Positions 25,195 through 37,520 of a stretch of DNA of 64,000 bases are shown here, piece by piece (the stretch's first letter is position 1; every line of letters starts with the position of its first letter). The notes under the pieces are model-generated. The model ran no database searches, had not been told where the DNA came from, and saw nothing but the letters and a program-made list of their open reading frames with translations. The DNA is from Eonycteris spelaea. Its lineage: Eukaryota; Chordata; Mammalia; Chiroptera; Pteropodidae. The position numbers and the translations under genes were made by a program. Where the stretch lies: positions 20,130,001 to 20,194,000 of the forward strand of contig PUFA01000012.1 in NCBI GenBank assembly GCA_003508835.1, written 5' to 3'.

Positions 25195-25204
25195 TTCTAG
25201 AACG

Positions 25205-26790
25205 TAGGGTACTATGCAGGAAGGAATGGTCGCAGAGTGGATGAATGTATGCAGAGACAGGCTGAAGTCAGAGATATCTGGTTTGGGAAGAAATGGGGAT
25301 GGCAGTGAAGGCTGGCCTTACTGGCTTCAGAATTCTTCTAGTAAATAGTGTAACTCTGAGAGAACTCCAGTTCATCTCAGCTCCTTGTTTAGCCTGGGCC
25401 ATTTACCTGTGGCAACAACATTTAGGATAAATTCAGTACATAACTCTCAGTCAAAATCAATGACCCAAGCAGCAGTAGCAAAATGGCTCAATGACTCTCT
25501 TCTGAAGAAATTTTGTTAACCTTTTTGCCATCTTGCTCCTTGGTGAACCCTAATTTCTCCTCAAATCCCCTTCTTAACAGCAGGCAATTGTATTTTGGCC
25601 CTCTCTTAAGGATCCTGAGGTTATCTCACTATTAAATACAACTCATTTATCTCAAGGGAGTGTTTGAAATGAAGTGAGTTTTTGTTAACCATACTTTCCA
25701 TTCCTTCCAGTATAACAATTGCAAGGACCTGGGCATACCTGAATCAGCAACTTTAACTCTCTCATCATTTTCTCACCTGTGCCTCATTTGCCAAGGAACA
25801 GGATTGAGAATGGGAAAGGCAGATATATATTTTACCACCCTATTTCTCTCAAACTCATTCTGACCTCTACTCAAAAGCAAATAGTTTAAACATTATCCTT
25901 CCTAAAAGGCCAGTAGGCATTTGTCCTTTTAAAAATATATTTTCTTATTATAAAAGCAACCAATGTTCATGGAGAAGACTTTCAAAGGGACAGAGAAAGA
26001 GAGAGGGAGGGAGGGAGAGGCTTCCTTAACCCACCAGCTAGATATGAATGTCATCTGGCATGTTGTTCTTTATCTTCAAAGTTTCTTAGTGCACATTTAA
26101 TAAAAACATGAGTCTATCCTGTACATGATTCTATTTTTTCTACTAAAGGTAGCAATTTTTCAATGATGGGTTATATGCATTTTGGCTAAATTGGTACTTC
26201 TCAAAGTTTCATCCCCAGAATACTATTTCCATGGGCAGTTAATACACAGTTGGGGCGGGGGGACAAAAAATAAAAACAAAAACAAAGGAGGAGCTTATGG
26301 TCAAATACATTTGGGAAGTTGGGAAATGCTAGGTTTATATAGTGAAATAGGCTTCTTTATCTCAGGGCTTCCAAGTATCTTTAAAATGCTGGTGGGTGTT
26401 ATAAATCCTCAGAATGAGGACTAGAGTAGGTAGTGTTTTCCAACTTACTGAACTACAGAACTATTTTCTCCTCTAAGAATCTCATAAAACTTTTGTTCCA
26501 CTGCACTCTAGGAAATGCTGGCTAAAATCATTAGGAGCCAAAAGCAAAACCTCTCATTTCTCATGGGCATTTAAGGTCTAATTTTTCCATTCCTAAAGAA
26601 CTTTATAAAATTTGTTGAAAATAAATTACTTAGAAAAAAATCGGACTGAACTTCCCTTAAAGTTACTATTTAACTTTAAGGAAAACACTATTAACATACC
26701 ATTGGTTGAGAATAGATGGTCCACTGGGGAAAAATACCAATGCAAATATTTTTATTAAATTTCTTTATGTTTTGCTTTATTATTTTTTTA
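25205..26790. other. Unannotated intergenic DNA
   Basis: Unique AT-rich sequence. The 26,180-26,530 part has phrases such as 'ggaaatgctgg' and 'ctcataaaacttttgttcc' that could be eroded hAT ends. Nothing firm. Confidence 0.4.
25990..26018 (+). repeat. GAGA/GAGG purine tract
   Basis: Imperfect purine-only run of about 29 bases. Confidence 0.85.
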
Positions 26791-26794
26791 AAAA

Positions 26795-26975
26795 AATAAT
26801 CTTTTTTTTTTTTAGAGAAGTGTTAGATTCACAGCAAAATTAAGAAGAGATTTTCCATATAATCCCTGCTCCAACACATGTATAGCCTCCCCAATTTTCA
26901 ACATTTCCTACCAGAGTAGTATATTTGTTACAAATGATGGACTACATTGATACATTATAATCACCAAAGTAAAGT
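26795..26975 (-). mobile_element. Old L1 (L1M-type) 3' fragment
   Basis: The reverse complement of an old L1 3' UTR, beginning with a T-rich stretch and continuing 'gttagattcacagcaaaatt' and 'ccaattttcaacatttccta'. Confidence 0.65.
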
Positions 26976-27921
26976 TTTTAAAATTTTCAATAAACCTTGC
27001 TTAACATTTTAGTTCTTTTCAGCAAAAGGTGTTGCACTAACATCCACAGAAGTCCACAGTCAGAATATTCTATTCATATGACAAATTCTAGTCTCAAACT
27101 TACTATTGACTCATTGCTGTGTACAGTGGCCCATGGTCTAGAATGACCTCCAAGTCCTAGCTTCATAGGTATATACTTAGAGTTATTTTAAATCGTGTCC
27201 TGAGTTCTTCGGGCAAAATGGCAAACAGGCCAAACTTTAGAAGGCTGGCCTTAAAGCCTCCTTCTAAGACACTTATTCCAAGTCAAAGGTAGTCAAAGTT
27301 GATTAGCTTAAAGAGAGAGAATCTGACCCTAAGATAGCCCGTATACAGGAGACAGTGAGCATCTGAAGCACTTAGATTTGGAGAGCTGTCCTATAATGCA
27401 GAGAGTCAGTGAGCTGATTGTAAGAGTGGACATACAGAGCAAAATGGAGGTAGAATGAGTAGCAAAGTCACCCAACCAGGTACATACTAAGGTCTAGATA
27501 TAGGGATGCAGTTTTGGAGCCTCTCTGAAGCCTAACTGACCTCCAGGGCCCCAACCCTTGAATCCTCATTATCATGTCACCATGAGGCTTGGCTGTGCAG
27601 TTTTTCTTAAATGAGTATGGCCACAAGATTGTTTTGCTAGTTTCCTTAGATATTTTCACAACAAACCTACCTTGAGCAATAATGAGTAAGACTGTTCCTT
27701 ACAATAAAAAGAGCCAGGTCACACAGTTGGAAAAATAGCAATTGCTCTTTTGTTTTATGCAGCCTTAATAAAACATTTGTCCCAATTGCCCAGGATGGAA
27801 AGGGAAGGATGCTTCCTAATCTCCACATTTTATCAGCTGGAAACACCTTAGGCATTATTCGAGAGTTTCAGTCTTTAGCCTGAGGGTTGTAGTAGGTGGA
27901 TGGGCTTCAGTGTGTCTGTGA

Positions 27922-27965
27922 ATTCTCTGATAGTATATGTAAAATTCTCTGATAGTGTATGTAAA
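27922..27965 (+). repeat. 22-bp tandem duplication
   Basis: Two adjacent 22-bp copies starting 'attctctgatagt', differing at one base. Confidence 0.9.
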
Positions 27966-28381
27966 ATTGCCTATATACATTTTTCTAGGGTAAGGTATCA
28001 TTCACAACTTTCTTTAGACCCTCAAAGGTGTCTTTAACTCAAAAATAGTTGTAGATAGAAAGAAAAATCTAACCTGTTTGGTTTTTACCCCTGAGCTTTT
28101 CCTATAGATCTTGACTTTCTATAATAAGGTATTAGGATTTCTTGTAATTTCTCGGAATCCACTCTGCATAATTAACTTTTATTTTCCTTGGATCTGTCCC
28201 ATCTTGACATTACTACTTTTATCTTGGAAGAAAAAAAAAAAACAAAACTGGAGAAGTATCTGATGCATAAATAAATAGCATTGAAAAAGTATACAGAGAG
28301 CCAAAATCTCATTTTAAGTCACAAAATGACATCTTTTCCTGGCCTCATAGTGTCTCATGCTGAACCTTTTATGTTGAAAGT

Positions 28382-28432
28382 ACATCCACCTAAAAAAAAA
28401 TAGAAAAGAAAAGAAAGAAAACACATCCACCT
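28382..28432 (+). repeat. A-rich insert between direct repeats
   Basis: ACATCCACCT at 28,382-28,391 is repeated exactly at 28,423-28,432, with a 31-base A-rich stretch (only A, G, T and a final C) between. It looks like a retroposed poly(A) tail with its target-site duplication and no body. Confidence 0.6.
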
Positions 28433-28565
28433 ATAAACGCATCTGCATCCCTGCACTTGTTCCTCTCTTCCCCCTTACCCAGGTAGAAACCCTCTTGCTC
28501 TTTCTCTCACCCATCCAATTTAATTCCACATTCTAGGGCCTGAATGAAGGAAAGGGGATAATGAG

Positions 28566-28756
28566 TACAAGAATGAAAATCTTTGGAAATGCCAAAAATA
28601 ACCCAAGCAGAAGCTAAAAAATAAAACAACTTCAGGATAGTGTTGAAATCTACCCATAAGGAGAAAGGAGAGAGCCAGTGAAATCAGTTTTTTAAATGCA
28701 TACAAAAATGAAAATCCTTGAAAGTGCCAAAAACACAAAAGCTGAAAGATAAAACC
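28566..28756 (+). repeat. Two diverged copies of a ~60-bp segment
   Basis: 28,566-28,628 and 28,701-28,756 share 'aatgaaaatc', 'tgccaaaaa' and an 'ataaaac' end in the same order and spacing. Separated by about 72 bp of unrelated sequence. Confidence 0.7.
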
Positions 28757-29504
28757 CTCTCATGAATCTGTTAAACCTCCTTAGAAAAGTAGACATTTTT
28801 AATTATAATTATTATTTTTTCGGCCTTGAAATAATGATTCCATATGCTGAGACAGCAAAGCAGACAAAGTAGGTTATGACCTCAATCTAATGAAGAAAAA
28901 AAAGAAACATGGAAGCAGTGTTGCCCGTGGATACTCAGTAGATGGCAGCCCAGCAGGGTCTGGGACTCTGAGTGTTCCTCTCTCAGTCCTATGGTTAGAT
29001 CAGTGACCCGTGCACTCTTCACATTGGGTGTTCATTTAGAAGAAGGTCGGTTAGTAATGGAGGAAGTGATTCGACGTGGGTGGTCAACTAAAAGGAAAAG
29101 GGCTCACACAAGAGCTCATGGTCTCACAGGCTGGTCCTTGTTGAATAGTCTAGGAACATAAACCCTTGGATGGCTTTCAGGTGATGGCCTCCAAACATTA
29201 CTTTTATTTCTTTCCTTTTAGATCAAGGACAGTGATAGTTTTCATTTTTTAAATGACTTCCATGTTCTAATTATTGCCTATTAACTTTCGTTTGAAAAAT
29301 GTAATCACTTTGTTTAGAGAACGGGAGTAGATAGATATTTTTAAGGAGAACTTAAAAGTGGGTAACAGTTCAACTTTAAAACAGATGCACATAGATATAC
29401 AACAGTGGATTTGTTGTTAAATTCTCTTGACAATGTGAAAGGCAAAAATAGCCTTGTCAAGAATCTCGTTTTTTATTCTTTAAATGTGACAAACATACAC
29501 TAAA

Positions 29505-29800
29505 TATCATTGTCATGTGGTATTCCATTGTGAGGCCATACCACAGTTTGTTTATCCATTTTCCTGTTTATAGATGTTGGGTTGTTTCCACAAATGCTAT
29601 TACAAAGAATGCTGCTATGAATATTATTATACAATATCTTTTAGTGCACATAAGCATGTGTTTCTTAGGATATATACCTAGGAATGGAATTACTGGTCAT
29701 TAAGGTATTGTATCTTCAACCTTATTAAACACTGTCAAACTTTTTCCAAAGAGGTTATACCATGCTTAGGCTTTTCTATTTTTAATTATTATAATGGTGT
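29505..29800 (-). mobile_element. Old L1 fragment
   Basis: The reverse complement of L1 ORF2 C-terminal sequence: 'tggtattccattgtgaggcc', 'gggttgtttccacaaatgct' and 'aggatatatacctaggaatg' follow the order expected for a minus-strand copy. Confidence 0.8.
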
Positions 29801-31639
29801 ACCAGAGTCATGTGGTTAGGACTGCACCTGGTCTTCCTGGCAAGAATAAGTTGGTAAATTGGTTTGCGAACGGTTCTGTTTGCCAACTCTCTTGTTTTCC
29901 TTGATTAAATTCCCCCCAGTGATACACTACTTTGGACATTATTTTTCTCGCCTTGGCCCTGATAGTTTTTCATTTTTTTCAATCAACTTTTGACCTATAT
30001 CAATATAGCTATGTGCAAGTTGGGATTAGGGGACTCAGAAGAAAGCCAATATGAGGGATATAATTTGCATAGGACATAATTTCCCTTGGGCTTAAAGCAT
30101 CTATATTAAAGCCTTTGTGATGTGTAGTATAATCTGTTTTTTTTTTTAATTCCTTTTCTAAGGCAATCTAAGTGATGCCAATGTAACAGAATGACTTAAC
30201 ACAGTTAAATGCCAAACTGAGATTTAAAATACCAATGTTTTCTTCTTTAAAGTTGAACCCCTCCAGAATATTATGAGGATGCAAGCATCTTCATGCAGTC
30301 TGTCACCTTGTGGCTCCAGAAATTGAAAGCTCATCATGTTCGTGGATCAGCACCATTTCTACTTATTAATATTTTTAGTGTCTGACTATAAATCAGGCAC
30401 AAAGTAAAGGGCTTTTAAAAATAGCCTTCTCCATCTATTCAGGCTCGATACACTCTGCTGAAAGGAATTGTTGAAATCCGTAGCTCCCTCCTTTCCCTTA
30501 CTCCTTTCTGGCCTTTCCCTGGATATGACATGCATCTGTGTTTGATCCAGGCCCATCGAGGACTCAAAAGATTTACCATGACTGGCCTTTGCTTCTGCAA
30601 AACTCTTATGATAATTATCATCTTATTCTTTCATCCAAGGAGAAGCTATAATAATTCAAAATTAGGAGCCAGAGTGTAGCTTGTGGCTAGATTTCATTTC
30701 AGCATACCTAAACATTGGGCAATAAAGAGATTCCACATCAAATGAGGTAAATCATTGGCATGCTCAAAGTGAAGTCAAAGATGGTTTGGTCAATAACTAT
30801 TGTGACAGTTATATAGTAGTAAGGGTTTGGGGGGACACGTAGACACCAATCAATTGTGCAAGTTTGTCATTTTATATTTACATAAAATAAATGATACAGT
30901 CCCTAGCTTTAGGAAGACTTAAATATAATTCAGGAGATTATACATACACATGGAAATAACTAAAGAGCCAATGCTAGGATATATAGCACACTAGGATATA
31001 CAATATAACAGGACTTTATGTATTCACAGAAAGAATAAGTCCACAAAGTGACTTGAAAGAAGTTGGGCAGGCAGGGAAAGAGCAGGATTGGGAAAAGCAC
31101 CCATGAGACATGATGATGGCATGCAGTATTGATGGCAGAGAGGCTGGACAGATATGACCTCACCCACCATGTTTGGGCACCATGAGAAATAATGCTGGCT
31201 ACCTAGGTAGCTACCTAGGTTTTACATATCGGGTGGAGCAGTAGCAAGGAAGAGCCTCTGAGTATTCTTAAACATGACAGAATTATGATGGGAGTGACTC
31301 CTAGAAAGATGAGTCCATCAGGATTAATATTAGGGGGAAAGGAAAGGGAAAATATTCTGGCATCATTGAAAGAAAACTAGTTAAGAATTTACACTGCCAC
31401 ATGCAGTTGAGCAGATGGCGCATCATAATATAAATGGCACCCAATAGAGCCGTGCATGTACAATCTTAAATATGTTGTGTTTGGGGATGGAGAGGATGGG
31501 GAGTAAAGGGTCATCTCATCTACCACAAAAATCATATTTGAGTTTTATAAAATGCCCCAAATCAACAAAACTACATATGTGCTTTAGAACTTGAACTATA
31601 TGTATGTATGTGTTAGCATTCACATATCATTTATTTTAG
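29801..31639. other. Unannotated intergenic DNA
   Basis: No gene or repeat family recognised, apart from the short palindromic tandem at 31,198. Confidence 0.45.
31198..31221. repeat. 12-bp tandem palindromic unit
   Basis: GCTACCTAGGTA followed by GCTACCTAGGTT. Each contains the palindrome ACCTAGGT, and together they can fold as one larger hairpin. Confidence 0.85.
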
Positions 31640-32125
31640 TTCCACACAAACCTTTGTACAAGACTTTTCATAGAAGCAGCACTCACAATAGCCCAAGACT
31701 ATAAACAAAAGGTTATCCTCAAGTAAATGGATGCAGTACATTCAGATCATGGAATAGTACTCTGCAATAAAAAGGAGTGAATGACTGATAAACTCAACAA
31801 CCTGCATATGTTTCCCAGACATTATGCTGACCCAAAGAAGCCACACAAAAAGAGTACACACTGTATGATTTTATTCATATAAAAAGAAAACACACACTAA
31901 TCTATAGACATGGAAAGCAGATCAAAAGTTACCTAGAGGCCAGGGATAGAAGGAGGGACTGCATAAGGAAACTTTTGGGAGTGAGGGAAAAGGTCTTTAT
32001 TGTGACTATGGTGATTTCAGGAGTGCATCTGTTAAAAACTCATTGACTTATGCACTTTAAAATGTGTAGTCTACTGTACATAAATTACAACACAACACAA
32101 TAAATTCCATTAAAAAAGATAAGCT
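31640..32125 (+). mobile_element. Old L1 3' fragment
   Basis: L1 landmarks in order: 'cactcacaatagcccaagac', 'catggaatagtactctgcaa', 'acctagaggccagggataga', 'ttatgcactttaaaatgtg', with a degenerate A-rich end. Diverged, no ORF. Confidence 0.82.
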
Positions 32126-33087
32126 AAAATTCCAAATATTTTCTTTCTAAAATTATATTAGAGTTGGGTTATTAATTAATTGTGGCTTTTAAGTTTTAAT
32201 TTATTCAATTTATTTTTAAAAGATTTCAATGTTCTAATTCTTGCCCATCAACAACTTTTGCTTGAAAGTATAATCTAATTTCTTCAGTGAATAAGAGAAA
32301 ATATGTAATAGTATAAATAATCAGGAAACCGAAAGCAATTAAATTATCAAAATTACAAATTGTTTTCCCACTCACATTACCTGATTTTGTATTTTAAAGT
32401 GTATATACATTCAGAAATCTTTTAAGAAGTTATATTATTACTTTATCTGACATTTTCTTTACATCATAGAAAATTCAAATTGAATCTGTAAACTGGATCA
32501 TTTCCCAAGCTAGTTTTTTTCCAATTAGGTATTTGCTGAGTTGGCAGAAAAATCCATCATGGTTTAGCTCCAGCAAATGAAATGACAGCTTGTGACACAC
32601 TTGTCACAGGAACCAGGGAAGCTGACGAATGACAGGAAAATTTTAAAGGGTCTCCTCCACATGGGGTGGTGATAGCTTTCCTTCCTTATGATAATCTTTT
32701 CTTTTCTCCACCGAAGGATGTGCCAATTATAGTCATAGCTCAGTAGGAAGGGGCCCTTACACCTTTGATCATAAAGATATTAATCACCATTGTGCTAGTG
32801 CTTCTCTGTAGTTTGGTCATATCAATTATTAATTTGCAAAGTGTGAGTTTGTCACATCTTACCGGAATACTGGATTTGCAGGTTGGTACACAGTGGAATA
32901 GGAGGACGGTGGCTGAGAAAGGGGGCTGTCACGTCACCATTATGAATGTATCAGACCCTTGTGTGGAAAAAAAAAATGCAGCTTGGAAAACGTTTTTCTT
33001 TTATATATTCAGCTGGTACCATGAAGGACTTGAGCCTCAAACCTTTCAAACATACTATTTGTAGCATCCATTATAATGCATTTAGAG

Positions 33088-33267
33088 CAGTGGTTCTCAG
33101 CTTTGGCTGCACTTGCAAATCATCTTAGGAGTTTGTTAAAGATGTCAAGGCTGGGCTCTACCCCCAGGGATTCTGACTTAATTGGTCTGGGATGGGGCCC
33201 AGGCAAAGGTATTTTTCAAAAAGCACTCCAGGTGTTTCAAATGTGCAGCCAAGATGGAACACTACTG
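33088..33267 (+). mobile_element. MER5A-type hAT-Charlie element
   Basis: About 180 bp from CAGTGGTTCTCAGC to CACTACTG, close to the usual 189 bp of MER5A, with 'ggctgggctctacccccagg' in the middle. Flanked by a perfect 8-bp target-site duplication, ATTTAGAG, at 33,080-33,087 and 33,268-33,275. Confidence 0.92.
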
Positions 33268-33394
33268 ATTTAGAGGTAAGTCAGTGCTTTTAAAGTGCTC
33301 TAAATAAATGCAATACGTAGAATGTTTTATTCCACATTAATTTGAAAAGACTTCTAAAGGGGTTCCGAAATATATACGTCCAAAGATTTTTTAA

Positions 33395-34140
33395 ACTCTA
33401 AAAATTATAATTAAATAAATGAAAATTAAAACAAGAGCGAGGTGCCATTTTCCCCCACCAACAAAAATTTAAGAGATTGCTGATATCCAGTGATGAAGAG
33501 AGTATATAGAAACGGTAATGCTGATAAAACAGACATAGGAATGAAAATTGGTGCCCATTTCCTGGAGGGCATTTTAGCAACATCCATATCTTCAAGTCTT
33601 GTATCAATTGGTGTAGCAATTTCACTGCTAGGAATTTATTTGCAAAATTTTATCAAGATGTAGGTTTCAGAATAATCATTGTAATTTTTTTTTTTTTTAG
33701 TAGTGGCAAACTGGAGGAGAACAAAGTATTAATCATTCAGGGGACCAGTTAGGTAAATTTTAACACATTAGTAAGATGGAATACTTTGGAGACATTTAAA
33801 AGAAGTGCTCCCTGTATATATGCTGATACTGAAAGATGTCCAAGTTATATCATTAGGTGCAAAAAAAAAAAACAAACAAACAAAAAAAGCGCAGAAAATT
33901 ATGTAGAGTATGATCTCTTTTGTGTAAATTTAAATAAATGTAATTTTAAAGAAAATGCTCACAGATGCATTTTTTTTTTCCACAGAAGGAAATGTGGTTA
34001 TCTTTAGGAAATTGAACTTTAGGAGAAGTGCAAAACTTTTGTCTTTCTGTTGTATCTCTCTATACAGTTTGAATTTCCTAACCAATTTCCATCTACGTGT
34101 TCATATATTATGTATAACTGGAGTTATCTTGATGATGAGA
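33395..34140 (+). mobile_element. Very old L1 or HAL1 remnant
   Basis: Weak but ordered similarity to the 3' half of old L1 or HAL1 elements: 'aaaacaagagcgaggtgcca', 'atttcactgctaggaattta', 'agatggaatactttggagac', 'tgtttatctttagg'-like end. Contains A- and T-rich interruptions at about 33,687 and 33,861. Confidence 0.6.
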
Positions 34141-35139
34141 TAATGTTCCATCTTTTCTTTAACATAAACTTTTTAAAGTGAGGAAACCAGGAATATTTTT
34201 TTAAGTAGAAAAATTGAATGAAAGCAGGAGTAATTTGGAATACAAATTATATATCTTAAGGTCTAAGCTACTGCTGACATTAAGCCACACGTTTGGCCTA
34301 GTCTTGCTAACAGCCAAAACATAAAGGAAACACCACCAATTAATTACATGATTCATAATATAAGAATGAAAATGCATCTGTGGGGGAAGCCTAGCAATTC
34401 ATGAGACTTGAGTGCAGTTTTTAGATGGAGCTTCAAAAAGAAAATACTCTGTGCAATATAAGAAAAAGCATCCATAACAGTTAGCTTTGAAAAAGTTGGA
34501 ATTTTTTATCCATTTTACAAAAGAAAAAACAATAACAGAGGGTCATTTACTGGCCCTTTCTGTTGAGATAGTATTGTTTTTAGCCACGACAAATGATTCC
34601 TCTTCAGCTAATGTTGCTGCTGATCACAGATGCTTGGGTAATGCAGAGCTGCGGTGCCAGATTGCCACCTTACTGACCAAGAAGCCAGGTACCTTCACAG
34701 CCATCCTCCCCAGAAAACGAATCTACTTTGTTCTCTTACAGACCAATCTCCTGCATACTGGTGGATCTGAGGTCATGTGGCTATGCTACAACTGCAAAGA
34801 AACTTGGGGAAACAGGACAAATCTCATAATATGGTATGTTTCCACCAGTCTGGGGGCCAGATAGTCACAATATGCAAGTTGGCCAGAAAAAGGACAAATG
34901 TCCATCAAGATTCCAAAGCAGATCCAGGATAAGGGCCCAACACCAATCTGTATCTGCGTTTGTGCTTTGCACTATACCTCTGTTTTGTTATCAGAAAGTT
35001 ACACTATGTCTTTAATATCTTTGCCAGCTCCAATACAGACCATGCAAATATGTAAAGTAATATGAACTATTTATAGCCTTCTTGCTATAGCTCCAGATTC
35101 TGACAAGGCTTTAAACAAAAACTGTAATTAAAAGTCAGT
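34141..35139. other. Unannotated intergenic DNA
   Basis: Contains a 125-codon plus-strand open frame (34,487-34,864) with no recognisable motif, no homologous-looking domain and no flanking splice signals that I trust. I treat it as chance. Confidence 0.4.
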
Positions 35140-35560
35140 GCATAATAAAACCTGGAAACAGCTCAAATACCTTTACCCGAGGAATGGAGAAACAAACCAT
35201 GGTACAATATAGAGTGGTATTAAGGAACGAGCTACTGATACGTGCATTGACATAGACAAACCTCAAAAACATTATTCTAAGTGAAATAAGCCAGACGCAA
35301 AAGGCTGCCTACTGTATGATTCCGTTTATATGACATTCCCCCAGAGGCAAACCTAGAAGGAGAGAAAACAGAGTGGTGGATGTGAGGGGTGAGTTTGCGG
35401 GGAGGGGCCTGGAGGAACCTGGGGGATGACAGAACTGTTCTATATCTTGATTGTTATGGTGATTACATGACTGTCAAACTCTCAGAACTGTACACCTAAA
35501 AGGGTAAATTTTATTGCATGTAAATTATACTTTAATTTTCCAAGAAAAAAAATAAGTGGA
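35140..35560 (+). mobile_element. Old L1 3' fragment
   Basis: Plus-strand L1 3' region: 'ctggaaacagctcaaatacc', 'aagtgaaataagccagacgc', 'gggtaaattttattgcatg' and an A-rich end at about 35,545. Confidence 0.85.
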
Positions 35561-36124
35561 TAATACCTGCATTCACCTTTCCAACAAGTATTTACTGATC
35601 ACCTGCTACATGCCAGATACGCTTAACTGACCGTATATTTAAGCATACTAATCCTAATGTATATAAGGTGTTGGAAATTATCTAAATTACTCTACCAATT
35701 CTTTAAAGTCGATTTACAGCCAAAACAATGCATGAAGGACTTTGGCAGTGATGGGAAATGGTGGCAAGTAGTTTCTTTAATCCATAACTGACAAACTACT
35801 GAAGTCTGGTGTAAAGACATATTGCAGCCAATGGATTTAACACTCCCTGAGCACCAATTTAGAAAATCAGTTTTAGGTGATAATTGGCTGTGTGAAACTT
35901 ACATTTTGGCGCAGGGAGGCTTAGAATTTCTGGTGGAAAGAATTGGGGAACAAAAAACGAGGGAAGTAAGGGAAGCCTGAAACAGTGAGGTAGAAAGCAG
36001 ACCACAGGTCCAGGAGGACTGGAGATCTTGCTAGCCCGACTTCTAACTAGGTCAAGGTCATTTTGGCTTTTGGACTCTATAAAATGAGTGAACTGAAAAA
36101 CTGGGGAAAGCACTGACTGCACAA

Positions 36125-36204
36125 GGCAGAGCCCTTCTACTCATCACCTCTATGACCTTGGGCAAGTCAGCTGGCCTCTCCGGGTTTTAGTTTTTTACTA
36201 AATG
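36125..36204 (+). repeat. MIR SINE fragment
   Basis: 'atgaccttgggcaagtcagc' is the MIR core. It is cut by the following L1 tail. Confidence 0.8.
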
Positions 36205-36315
36205 AGAGATTTAATGTTAATACCACTGAACTGTACACTTCAAAATAGTTATACTGGTAAGTTTTATGTTACATACATTGTGCTACAATAAAAAATATTT
36301 TTTTAATTAACAAAG
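36205..36315 (+). mobile_element. L1 3' tail
   Basis: Only the last 100 or so bases of an L1: 'ccactgaactgtacacttc', 'aaaatagttatactggtaag', then an A/T-rich tail. It directly follows a MIR piece. Confidence 0.75.
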
Positions 36316-36369
36316 AAATTTAGACAAAATGATCTTTTGGGTAATGTAGTTTCATGTTTCCTCTTATCT

Positions 36370-36425
36370 TCTTGGGATAAAATCCAAATTCCTTAACAAA
36401 GCCACCCACAGACCCTGGGCAAATA
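36370..36425 (+). repeat. Short L2-like fragment
   Basis: 'aaatccaaattccttaacaa' with 'agccacccacagaccctggg' resembles the L2 3' UTR 'aaagtccaaactcctt' segment. Confidence 0.4.
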
Positions 36426-37394
36426 TTTTTTTGTGGCACTCCTGTCTATAGTAACAGCCAAAATCAGCTTGTCAGTACCATTCTGGCAGCTCAATCTCAT
36501 GTGATCCCCACAAAAAATACGGTATCTGCCAGCAGAGGAATCTGCTTTCCAGACTGCCATTCTGGAACCAGGGCCTGGCCCTGGGTCCCCAAGACAACCC
36601 CATAGTATGAGTCCTAGGGCATCTGGTTGTCCTCACCCATGGGGTAGAAGATTCAGAGCACTCTGAAGCGAGAAACAGAGTCCTGCATGGGCTCTGGGCT
36701 CTGCATGCCCACCCAAATGGCACTGTCATACCCAACTGGTACCAAACACCAGAGGAGGACTTAGGAAAATTGAAAGAAGGTCCTCCAAAGCACAGGCCCC
36801 CTGAAGCATAGGCCCAAGCTGGACAAGAGAATTGGAGTAGGAGTGGGGTGTTTAAGGACTTTGCCCATGACTAAGGGTGGTGCTTCTTCATCTGCTTTAT
36901 AAACTCTGATCTGTCTCAAATGTACCAAGGTGTCTCTCATCCTTGGCCTCTGACACACACATGTAGTTTCTTTACTCGGAACACAGGTTTCTTCCCCTGC
37001 CCCAACACTCATTATCCTGTTTACTTAACTAATCCCGATTCATCTGGGGAGGTCTTAGAAGATAGTTTCTCCTAGAAGTCTATTCTGATCCCTGGATCTA
37101 TGTTAGTGACCCTGATGGGCTGTTTTACAGATAGATCTAGAATCTTAGAATCTCTCTTCTCTTTTTCTTTTCCGAATCAATTCACCAGAGTATTAAAAAT
37201 AAAAGATAACAAAATCCCTCAGGAGAAGAATACAAATTCTAAATATGCTTTTTTCTTTCTGAAGACTGGAGAGAAATGAAGCCACTCTGCATTGAGTTCT
37301 CAGGGGAGAAGCCTACATCCAGAAGAGAGAAAGTTGATATTGTCCCATGCCCAAGCTATCTTAAGCTCGTTCCTTGTGGTCTTGTATAGCTTTC

Positions 37395-37520
37395 ACTCAC
37401 TCATTAATTTATTAATTCATCCATCCTTTATTCATGGCACTGTTAGATCAGGGCAGGAAGGGGAGGTGCTGGAAGTCAAATAAGATTTGGTTCTTTCAAG
37501 ATGCTCATAGTATATTAAAC
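37395..37520 (-). repeat. L2 LINE 3' fragment
   Basis: 'attaattcatccatccttta' followed by 'aagatttggttctttcaaga' matches a diverged reversed L2. Confidence 0.5.

Larger units (their letters stand above)
27000..29500. other. Unannotated intergenic DNA with small duplications
   Basis: No gene recognised. It contains three small repeat structures listed separately (27,922, 28,382 and 28,566). Confidence 0.45.

Noticed and set aside
34487..34864. 125-codon plus-strand open frame
   Set aside because: No recognisable motif or family, and not flanked by convincing splice sites or a poly(A) tail.
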